Source: a bacterium UBP17_UBA6191
GTDB taxonomy: Bacteria; Muiribacteriota; UBA6191
Assembly: GCA_002422125.1 (NCBI GenBank)
Contig: DITF01000081.1
Span: forward strand, 1 to 5,998
DNA length: 5,998 nucleotides
Reading direction: 5' to 3'
Numbering within the stretch: position 1 is the stretch's first letter; every line of letters begins with the position of its first letter. Position numbers and translations under genes: made by a program. The notes beneath the pieces are model-generated. The model was not told the DNA's origin. It did not search any database and saw nothing but the letters and a program-made list of their open reading frames with translations. Of this stretch, positions 1 through 5,998 are shown one piece after another.

Positions 1-447
1 TTCATTTTAGAGATAAGGGTCGATGCTGTTTTGAAAAGAACGGAAAACGATGTAAACAACGAAGATATTTACACATTCATCACATAAAGCCCGTCAAAGA
101 TGGGGGTAAAAACACAGTTGGGAATTTAACCACCCTTTGTTCAGTCCACCATACCTATCTGCATCATCAAGAGGAGGTTGATAGATCCTTGGCTCTCCTT
201 ACGCAGTTTAGGTTAAGATATGGGATCAAAAATTGAACAACACCGTCTTTGATCTGGACTGTCAATCTCACGAGATTCCATGTTCGTAATGGATAACAAT
301 TTTTTGTTTCTGAAATGCAAATTCGGGCTTTGGAGTATCTCCACAAAAAATCGATTTAACAGCCACTGGTCCATACGCACTTCGACACGACGGTATTTCC
401 GACCTTTGATAGCATCTTTGGATTAAGATGCCGCTTTATCAACCCAT
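1..447. other. Stretch without a convincing gene
   Basis: All six frames are broken by frequent stops. The longest pieces are minus-strand 213-374 (53 codons from an ATG) and plus-strand 280-426 (48 codons). Neither has a good ribosome binding site or a recognisable motif. Apart from the inverted repeat at 406-442 and a short palindrome at 264-277, I see nothing that can be named. It is probably intergenic sequence after the end of the cluster. A badly decayed gene is possible but not supported. Confidence 0.5.
406..442. repeat. Interrupted inverted repeat just downstream of the Sel1-repeat gene
   Basis: TTGATA (406-411) and GCATCTT (412-418) pair with TATCAA (437-442) and AAGATGC (425-431). 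The inner 7-bp stem has a 6-base loop (419-424), and the outer 6-bp stem is separated from it by a one-sided 5-base bulge (432-436). The structure begins 5 bases after the last stop codon of the cluster. It has no T-tract on the minus-strand 3' side (TATCAAAGG follows), so it is not a standard intrinsic terminator. It could form an RNA hairpin that marks or protects the 3' end of the transcript, or could be coincidence. Confidence 0.4.
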
Positions 448-1701
448 TTAGTCCTGCTGACTCGACAAGAGCGACCAGCGATGGATCCAACGATGCAGTA
501 GGGGATCCTGCTTGGAGCGGATTCTAAGGTAGGCTGCGATTTCGGACATGGCAATTTTGTTGTTTTGCAAAGCTCGTGTATGGATTTCTGTAAAATCTTT
601 GGAGTCAAACAAGCGATCCCGTTCCGGTTTTAGTTTGTGAATATCGGAGTCTGCTCCACATTCATGATTGCCATATTCTTCAAAGTAAGTCTGGGCTTTG
701 ATTCTGTCCTGAGGTATTAAGAATCCAGTTTCCAAAATCATGGCCGCATCTCGGCAATAACAGCCTTTATGGGACTCACAAACCTGCAACAAATCCTTTA
801 CAGCCTCGGCTGGGGAAAAATCCTGATCGGCATAGTCCAATTCCCTGAGAGCGACTAATACTATACCATCTGGGTCATTTAAAAATTTAGCCTTGTGCAT
901 GTAGGTTAGATTTTTGGCATTCAACTCCTCAATCTCAAGGGGGTCGGTTTTTGAGGGAAGCAGAGTGTAGGCCAGTTGACTGTAACGAGAGCAGGAGATG
1001 GCAAAGCCAGGTATACAGGCTTTTTCATATTCTGCTAAAGCTTTTTCCCAGTCCCTATTTGTTCCTTTGCCATATTCATAAGCAATACCTAACCAGTAAT
1101 GGGCTCGAAAATCGCCAGCGTTGGTGGCGGCATCAAGATATTGAATGGCCTCCGCATATTCTCCATTTTTGTTAGAGCCATACATTAAGATGTGTCCAAG
1201 GTACAAGGATGCAATGGCATTGCCTTCATCGGCTGGTAATCGCATATATTCTATGGCCTTTTTTTCGTCTTTGGGAACCCCAAGAGCCTCAAAATAGGCC
1301 ACACCAAGATAATATCCGGCAGTTACATTGCCTCGATTCCAGGCATCTTCCAGAAACGGTTGAGCCTCTAAAAAACTTTCTCCGTAACCGTGGGGCCTAG
1401 GAAAATAGCTAATTCCAAGCCACAGTGCGCAGTCAGGGTGTTCTTCGTGGCATTGCCTAAGTATTTGGCGGGCCTCCTGAATAAAGCCGGACTGCAACAT
1501 TTGTATAGGTTCCTGTAGGGAAGTCGGCATTGGCTCTATTTCTGTCACCGTGAAGGTCTCTGGCACTTCTACAGGATTTTCTGCAATTTCCACTATTTCC
1601 GAAACTTCCGAATCAAAGGAGAGCATCAGCATTCCGAGGCCAGAGAGAATCATCACAAGTGAGATTACAAGGCTACCAAAAACTTTTGTTTGTTCTGTCA
1701 T
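448..1701 (-). CDS. Membrane-anchored Sel1-like repeat (SLR/TPR-type) protein, probably periplasmic
   Basis: This is a 417-residue protein. The N-terminus has one lysine (K6), a hydrophobic helix at about 9-28 with no lipobox cysteine, then an acidic stretch rich in Glu, Val and Pro to about 60. That pattern fits a signal anchor with the rest of the protein outside the cytoplasm. Helix-pair repeats follow at about 89-126, 127-162, 163-198 and 199-235, with Sel1 signatures such as YYLGVAYFEALGVPKD, LYLGHILMYG and YWLGIAYEYGKGTNRD. Residues 236-417 look helical but repeat less clearly, and end in a short HRWIHRW duplication. Cys229 and Cys237 (ACIPGFAISC) resemble the disulfide pairs of Helicobacter Hcp proteins. 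Cys84/Cys91 and a cluster at 308, 314 and 316 may also pair. SLR proteins are scaffolds for protein-protein contacts; no catalytic motif is seen. The ATG overlaps the upstream stop (ATGA) and lacks a strong ribosome binding site, so translation probably depends on coupling. The partner is unknown. Confidence 0.85.
   Translation of the reverse strand: MTEQTKVFGSLVISLVMILSGLGMLMLSFDSEVSEIVEIAENPVEVPETFTVTEIEPMPTSLQEPIQMLQSGFIQEARQILRQCHEEHPDCALWLGISYFPRPHGYGESFLEAQPFLEDAWNRGNVTAGYYLGVAYFEALGVPKDEKKAIEYMRLPADEGNAIASLYLGHILMYGSNKNGEYAEAIQYLDAATNAGDFRAHYWLGIAYEYGKGTNRDWEKALAEYEKACIPGFAISCSRYSQLAYTLLPSKTDPLEIEELNAKNLTYMHKAKFLNDPDGIVLVALRELDYADQDFSPAEAVKDLLQVCESHKGCYCRDAAMILETGFLIPQDRIKAQTYFEEYGNHECGADSDIHKLKPERDRLFDSKDFTEIHTRALQNNKIAMSEIAAYLRIRSKQDPLLHRWIHRWSLLSSQQD
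1698..1701 (-). promoter_or_regulatory. ATGA stop/start overlap (translational coupling)
   Basis: On the minus strand the four bases ATGA hold both the ATG of the Sel1-repeat gene and the TGA of the fusion gene. The bases just upstream (ACAGAAGC) contain only a poor match to a ribosome binding site. Re-initiation by ribosomes that have just finished the long upstream gene is the likely way the Sel1 protein is made, which would tie its level to that of the fusion enzyme. Confidence 0.7.
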
Positions 1702-4700
1702 GCTTCTGTAAGAATTGCCTTTAGGCTTCGATAGTCAGTCTTTCCAGTACCAAGCAGAGGAATTTTTGGTAAAACTTTAATCTGATTGATTCGGCCTACG
1801 GCACTAAAACCTTTGGCCCGTAGATTGGAGTTTACGGTTTCCAGTTCCTCTGGTTTGAGCACAAATAGGGCAATGATTGGCCGTTCCCCATCTTTTTCTA
1901 AAGCCTCTACGGCAAAAGATGGTCCGTCTTCCGTAGCCGGAAAAAACTCCAAAAGGGCATCTTCCATGGCAGGAAGGCTAATCATTTCTCCTGCAACTTT
2001 GACAAAGCGTTTTAGTCGTCCGGCTAAAAACAAGGCTCCATCAGGGCTGAGGTAGCCCAGGTCGCCCGTGTTGTAGTAGGACTGTTCACCCACGGTTACA
2101 AAGGGGTTTTTGGATGCATCTAGGTAGCCAGAAAATACACTGTCCCCAGAAACCAGAATCAGCCCTCTTTCTCCTTGGGCCACAGGGGTAAGGCTGTCTA
2201 TATCCACGATCAATAGTTCGGTGCTTTTTAGTGGATATCCTACACCGGCTCTTGGTTTGTCTTCATGATTGACCGTGATGATGGGCGAGCATTCTGTGAT
2301 GCCATAGCCTTCCAGCAGGCGAGCCCCAGTTTGCAGATTTTCCACTAGTGAAAAGAGTTCGTCATCGGCCTTTTCAGCACCAGCCAGAAGGTAGCGCAGG
2401 GATTTTCCTTGTCCCGATGCAACGGCTTTTAAGATACCTCTAAGAAAGGATGGGGTTCCACACATGAGGGAGATCTGCCATTTTTCGACCCCAGCAGCCA
2501 GACGGCGCGAATCGGTAGGATTTGGATAGTAGGCACATCGAATCCCACTGATGACAGGCAATATGGAGGTTACTGTAAATCCAAAGGAGTGAAATGGGGG
2601 CAAAAATCCGTAAAAGACATCCGTATCCTGAACTTTAAGTGTTTCTAGGGCATGGATAATATTCTTGAGAACATTAAAATGGGAAAGGGGTACTCCCTTA
2701 GGCACACTTTCCGAACCACTTGTAAACAGAATGACAGCGGGATCAACAGGTTCAATGGTATCTAGGTTCAGCTCTTTCATCAGAGTTGATGCTGATTTTT
2801 TGGAATCCCAGGCGGCCTTTAGTTTGACGACCAGATTAATGCGTTCTGAGCGTAGATCCTCCAAATACAATAACAGGGGTTCAATGCTGCCTAAATCGAT
2901 GTCCCCTGCTCGATCTAAAAACCGTCTGGAGGTCAGAACAGACTCTATGCCGGATACTTCTCGCACAGAATCAAGATTTTTTGAGCCCAAAGTCCAGTTG
3001 ATCATTACGGGAATTTTACCAGCCAGAAGAGTGGCAAAAATTAAGACATCTGCTCCGGCAGAAGCGGGCATCAGCAGTCCAATTCGGTCTCCAGGTAATT
3101 CACGGATCACGCTTGATAGAGCCAGTGCGCCAATTTTTAGTCTTTGGTAGCTTAAGACCCCGGAAATCTCATCACCTACTGCCGGTGCATTCTGATACCG
3201 ATCACAGGCGTTTAGAAAACATTCCTGTAGAGTTTTGCCATTGGCAGTTAGCACAGCCGGTCGCGGTGCAGTCCATTCCTTGGGCGTGCTTACGGGGTGT
3301 GCCACATCGGTTTTGACTTTTCCCTGAGCTAATTTGATCAGGGAATACACAGAGGTAATCTCAGTTACTTCAACATCGGATTGGTGAAACTGTTCATCCA
3401 GAAAGCCCAAAAATTCGGCCCGATCCAACGAATCCAACCCCAGATCCTCAGCCAGACTCATTTCCAAGGAAATTTCGCTGATATCCCTGTTGGTTCGTTT
3501 GGCAACTTCCTTAAAAACAATGGATTTTATGCCATCATCAATATGGTCCTCAGGAATTTTAATGGTGGTTTTTTCCTGGGGTTGAGGCAGGGTATTGCTA
3601 AAAAAGTAGCGAGGAACGAGGGATAATGGTTCTTCCCCACGATGATTCAACTTCTGATTCATGTAGCTATTGAGAGTTTGCCGATCGGCTGATACGGGGA
3701 AGTCTATCCCTGGGCGCGTAAACTCAATCAATACTTTTCTTTTAGGAGTAAAAAAGAGCAGATTTTTAAACAAATCCAGAATACATTGTTTGAGCACGGT
3801 TAGCATATCCGGGGTGTTACCCGCACTCAGGGCCGTAGAAAAGCGGCTACCCCAAAGTCCGGTGGTTGTAACAAACACTACAGGAAGTTTGGGATTTCGT
3901 TTTAACAGGGCATGAAGTCCAGAGGCACCTCGCAGATCCTCTAGGCCAGAACGCATCAACCGTCCAGCCGGATAAAATAAAAATGATTCATGATTTTTGA
4001 CTTCGGACACACAAAGATCCAAGGCCTTTTCAATGCGTCTTAACTTAAAGGAGCCCGCACCATCATCGGTATCAGGTACAGCCAAAGCTTTAGTGACCTT
4101 CATGAGAAAATTTAGGCCCGGCATTTCATAGAATTTTTCCAGCACAAATGGCCGAGGCCGGTAGCTTGAAAATAGTTCTGTCATGACTATCAGGGGATCA
4201 ACTTCGGCTGGATGATTGGGGAGGAAGACAAAACCCTGATTTTTGGGTAGTTGATCAAGCCCTTTGACCTCAACCTTGTAGCGAAGACGCACTAAAAAGC
4301 GAAACATTGGGGTGATAATTCTTCCAAAAAGCGGACGGGGATCCCCGTATTGTAATAGTAAAAATAATAGATTTATCTGAACAATCAAGGACACTAAAAA
4401 AATCAGTAAAAATTGGGTTTCGGGGGTGACCAGGTTAAAAATCAGACAAAGACCGCTGAACCCGCCCAGTAGGAAGGAAAAAAATGCTACTCCCGCACTT
4501 TGCAAAGCGGCTCCCGTGCCCTCGTGGCCAATTTCTCTAGCCCTTTGCAAGCATTCTGCATCAATGATGTTGGTAACGACCCCAAAACAGATGCCAATGA
4601 GAAACATAATAAGGCCTGCCAGCCAATAATATAGGTTATTGGACTGTATGGCCGCTTCTCTGGCCTGAGTAAATAAGTCGCCTGTCAGGCTTGGATCCAC

Positions 4701-5594
4701 AATAGCCAATGGAACCAGTGAGAAGAGAATTGGATAGGTAATGATGAGAAGCATCATCAATCCAAAAAAAATCAGGCAGGATTCATAGCGAATTTTCTCC
4801 AGTTTGGGGGCTAGGGCGTTTCCAAGAATGATTCCAAAAGCCGAATAGGCTGAAACCAGACTGGCCCCAACAGCAGTGGCCACCCATTTCACTTCAAGGT
4901 AAGCAGTTACGGCCAGGCTTAGCGATGAGGCTACCCCCCATATCAGTGGGGAGGCAATAAGGTAGGGCAGGAGACGGGCTAGCAAGGTAAAAGTATCTCG
5001 CGAGAGAGATTGTCGCGAATGCTGATAGTCGTGCAATGTTTCTTTGGGAAAACGAATCTGTAAGGAGGCAAAAGCAGCCAACGCAAACACAAATATGGAT
5101 AGAATCAGACCCTGCTCTGGCTTAAATTCACCAAAGTGTGCCCCAGCCGGGATTCCGGCTAACATGCCTAGCAAAAAAACAATGCTCATGGCCCCGTTTA
5201 CGGTAAAAGGACTGCGACCAGATCTTTCGGACTCTAAGACCACACAGGACATTTTACCGGCACTGAAAATGCCCATAATCAGACCAGTAAGAAACAGATA
5301 TACCCAGCTCCAGTGCCCTTTTCCGGTAATAAAAGCCAGTCCATAGACAATGGCACAGGCTGCCGAGGTTAAAAACATCAGACGACTTTTTTTACTTGCT
5401 GATGCCATTGGACCTGAAACGATATAGACAAGTACGGGGCCAATGGTAATCAGGGCCCCAGCCAACTGAAGAATCCAGACTTTATCCTGAATGGTGTAGA
5501 TACTTCCTGCCAGGATTCCAACCCAGAAGAGTTTAGAATAACCCAGCGCAAATCCTGTCAGGGCTGTTGCCAAAAGCAGGGCGATAAAAGGCAT
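1698..5594 (-). CDS. aas: Lysophospholipid transporter / acyltransferase / ACP / acyl-ACP ligase fusion (LplT-PlsC-ACP-Aas)
   Basis: This 1298-residue inner-membrane enzyme probably imports lysophospholipids and re-acylates them with ATP-activated fatty acids. Residues 1-415 form about 12 hydrophobic segments and align by eye with E. coli LplT (SAGK at 111-114, VNGAM at 132-136). Residues 435-650 are a PlsC-type acyltransferase with NHPAEVD at 460-466 (HX4D), YPAGR at 541-545 and GLWGSRFS at 579-586. Residues 675-760 are an acyl carrier domain (GLDSL, Ser722). Residues 785-1298 are an adenylate-forming ligase: TSGSESVPKGV at 958-968, FHSFG at 1001-1005, LAGAEK at 1070-1075, EGYGITE at 1095-1101, YNTGD at 1174-1178, KRFVKVAGEM at 1195-1204 and the C-terminal catalytic lysine K1285 in LGTGK. 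These motifs match E. coli Aas closely. E. coli lplT and aas are separate adjacent genes; here they are fused, with an ACP inserted. The acyltransferase motif has Ala543 where Aas has Glu. The stop overlaps the start of the Sel1 gene. Confidence 0.9.
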   Translation of the reverse strand: MPFIALLLATALTGFALGYSKLFWVGILAGSIYTIQDKVWILQLAGALITIGPVLVYIVSGPMASASKKSRLMFLTSAACAIVYGLAFITGKGHWSWVYLFLTGLIMGIFSAGKMSCVVLESERSGRSPFTVNGAMSIVFLLGMLAGIPAGAHFGEFKPEQGLILSIFVFALAAFASLQIRFPKETLHDYQHSRQSLSRDTFTLLARLLPYLIASPLIWGVASSLSLAVTAYLEVKWVATAVGASLVSAYSAFGIILGNALAPKLEKIRYESCLIFFGLMMLLIITYPILFSLVPLAIVDPSLTGDLFTQAREAAIQSNNLYYWLAGLIMFLIGICFGVVTNIIDAECLQRAREIGHEGTGAALQSAGVAFFSFLLGGFSGLCLIFNLVTPETQFLLIFLVSLIVQINLLFLLLQYGDPRPLFGRIITPMFRFLVRLRYKVEVKGLDQLPKNQGFVFLPNHPAEVDPLIVMTELFSSYRPRPFVLEKFYEMPGLNFLMKVTKALAVPDTDDGAGSFKLRRIEKALDLCVSEVKNHESFLFYPAGRLMRSGLEDLRGASGLHALLKRNPKLPVVFVTTTGLWGSRFSTALSAGNTPDMLTVLKQCILDLFKNLLFFTPKRKVLIEFTRPGIDFPVSADRQTLNSYMNQKLNHRGEEPLSLVPRYFFSNTLPQPQEKTTIKIPEDHIDDGIKSIVFKEVAKRTNRDISEISLEMSLAEDLGLDSLDRAEFLGFLDEQFHQSDVEVTEITSVYSLIKLAQGKVKTDVAHPVSTPKEWTAPRPAVLTANGKTLQECFLNACDRYQNAPAVGDEISGVLSYQRLKIGALALSSVIRELPGDRIGLLMPASAGADVLIFATLLAGKIPVMINWTLGSKNLDSVREVSGIESVLTSRRFLDRAGDIDLGSIEPLLLYLEDLRSERINLVVKLKAAWDSKKSASTLMKELNLDTIEPVDPAVILFTSGSESVPKGVPLSHFNVLKNIIHALETLKVQDTDVFYGFLPPFHSFGFTVTSILPVISGIRCAYYPNPTDSRRLAAGVEKWQISLMCGTPSFLRGILKAVASGQGKSLRYLLAGAEKADDELFSLVENLQTGARLLEGYGITECSPIITVNHEDKPRAGVGYPLKSTELLIVDIDSLTPVAQGERGLILVSGDSVFSGYLDASKNPFVTVGEQSYYNTGDLGYLSPDGALFLAGRLKRFVKVAGEMISLPAMEDALLEFFPATEDGPSFAVEALEKDGERPIIALFVLKPEELETVNSNLRAKGFSAVGRINQIKVLPKIPLLGTGKTDYRSLKAILTEA
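3315..3572 (-). other. Embedded acyl carrier protein domain within the fusion
   Basis: This covers residues about 675-760 of the fusion. The motif DLGLDSLDRAEF at 717-728 is the classic phosphopantetheine attachment site, with Ser722 encoded by TCG at 3431-3429. It is flanked by predicted helices before it (FKEVAKRTN) and after it (FLDEQF, then SVYSLIKLAQ), giving the four-helix pattern of an ACP. Linkers lie on both sides: a Pro/Gln/Lys-rich one at about 668-680 and a Pro/Thr-rich one at about 763-785. The domain sits between the acyltransferase and the ligase, the position a tethered acyl shuttle would need. Modification by a phosphopantetheinyl transferase is inferred, not visible. Confidence 0.88.
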
Positions 5595-5599
5595 GCGGT

Positions 5600-5605
5600 C
5601 TCCTT
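5600..5605 (-). promoter_or_regulatory. Ribosome binding site of the LplT-Aas-like fusion gene
   Basis: On the minus strand AAGGAG is followed by a 5-base spacer and the ATG at 5594-5592. The first two bases of the motif are also the last two bases of the upstream TAA stop. A ribosome finishing the protease gene therefore ends on the site where the next one begins. This strong, well-spaced site supports the chosen start of the 1298-residue protein. Confidence 0.8.
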
Positions 5606-5998
5606 AATGATGAAACAGAAGTAGCCATCCACCCAGACCAAGAATTACCAGATCACAGAGGCAGTGGGACACAAACAAGGTAAAGATATCTGCCCCTCCC
5701 TGTCTTAGTCTTGTCCAAGTGTAGCCAGCAATTGCTGTGGCCAGCGCAAAAAGGCCGGACCAGAACAAATCAAAATAACACATTAGAACAATAAAGTGAT
5801 GGGAAGCAAAAAGCAATGCCAGCAATATGGCTTTGTCTCTTGGCTCTTGAACCATCGGGCCTAGTTTGGTGAGCAGACCTCGAAAGTACCATTCTTCCAA
5901 AAATGCGTTAATAAAGGATAGAAACAGGATGACTAAAATAAAATGGGGTAAAATTCCCAGGCGGATCAGTTTTTCTTTGATGGCCTCGGTGTTTAGAA
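5604..5998 (-). CDS. CPBP-family intramembrane metalloprotease-like protein, 3' part (5' end outside the window)
   Basis: The reading frame is open to the window edge, with 130 visible residues before a TAA stop. An internal TTG at 5900 could be taken as a start, but it falls inside the first catalytic motif, so the true start lies upstream, beyond base 5998. Numbering from the first complete visible codon, three hallmarks of the CPBP/Rce1 family appear. They are EEWYFR at 34-39 (EExxxR), FASHH at 63-67 (FxxxH) and HCLCD at 111-115 (HxxxN/D-like). They sit in or beside hydrophobic segments at about 17-33, 56-73, 78-93 and 106-127. Family members are multi-pass inner-membrane proteins; some process prenylated proteins or bacteriocin-like peptides, and many have no known substrate. 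The stop codon overlaps the ribosome binding site of the next gene, 9 bases away, which points to an operon. I am confident of the family. The substrate is unknown, and a link to lipid repair is only contextual. Confidence 0.85.
   Translation of the reverse strand, partial: LNTEAIKEKLIRLGILPHFILVILFLSFINAFLEEWYFRGLLTKLGPMVQEPRDKAILLALLFASHHFIVLMCYFDLFWSGLFALATAIAGYTWTRLRQGGADIFTLFVSHCLCDLVILGLGGWLLLFHH

Noticed and set aside
166..182. ATCAA-GAGGAGG-TTGAT hairpin with a ribosome-binding-like loop
   Set aside because: The stem is only 5 bp and AT-rich, too weak to hide a site, and no gene follows.
172..236. A strong AGGAGG followed by a TTG-started 15-codon frame on the plus strand
   Set aside because: The spacing (11 bases) is long, the start is TTG and the peptide is tiny with no features; AGGAGG alone is not evidence of a gene.
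291..301. GGATAACAATT, identical to half of the E. coli lac operator
   Set aside because: Only a half-site, with no lac genes or matching second half; coincidence in an AT-rich stretch.
289..426. A plus-strand frame of 45 codons from ATG
   Set aside because: No ribosome binding site, no recognisable motif, and composition like random translation; it ends within the inverted repeat.
423..608. A 61-codon minus-strand frame overlapping the end of the Sel1-repeat gene
   Set aside because: It lies mostly inside the real gene in another frame and has no family motif.
2665..3150. A 161-codon plus-strand open frame opposite the ligase domain
   Set aside because: It is antisense to the well-supported ligase coding region, which carries clear catalytic motifs; the composition (Ser/Arg-rich) is typical of an antisense shadow.
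5898..5900. TTG as the start of the protease gene
   Set aside because: It sits immediately before the EExxxR catalytic motif, and the frame continues upstream through a membrane-like segment to the window edge.

Overview
The window reads as a compact minus-strand gene cluster from a Gram-negative (diderm) bacterium of moderate GC, mid-40s percent by eye. The diderm inference rests on the central gene, which combines homologues of E. coli LplT and Aas, enzymes that recycle lysophospholipids at the inner membrane. The sequence alone does not fix the lineage. Large LplT-Aas fusions occur in several proteobacterial groups, and I cannot choose between them.

Layout, in the order of transcription (right to left). 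(1) 5998-5604: the 3' part of a CPBP-family (Rce1/CAAX-protease-like) intramembrane protease, whose 5' end lies outside the window. (2) 5594-1698: a 1298-residue polyprotein-like enzyme. It has an LplT-like transporter domain, a PlsC-type acyltransferase domain, an acyl carrier protein (ACP) domain with its phosphopantetheine serine, and an Aas-type acyl-ACP ligase domain. (3) 1701-448: a 417-residue membrane-anchored Sel1-repeat (SLR) protein. (4) 447-1: a tail with no convincing gene, which holds an interrupted inverted repeat just past the last stop codon.

The three genes are packed with a 9-base gap and then a 4-base ATGA overlap, so they are very likely co-transcribed and translationally coupled. 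Any promoter must lie upstream, beyond base 5998. The likely core job is lysophospholipid salvage: move a lysolipid across the inner membrane, activate a fatty acid with ATP, load it on a carrier and re-acylate the lysolipid. The CPBP protease and the exported Sel1 protein may be envelope-maintenance partners, but that link is inferred only from gene order.

The most notable item is the ACP domain built into the transporter-acyltransferase-ligase chain. It would put every protein step of the pathway, including the carrier that E. coli Aas borrows from the fatty-acid synthesis pool, on one polypeptide.
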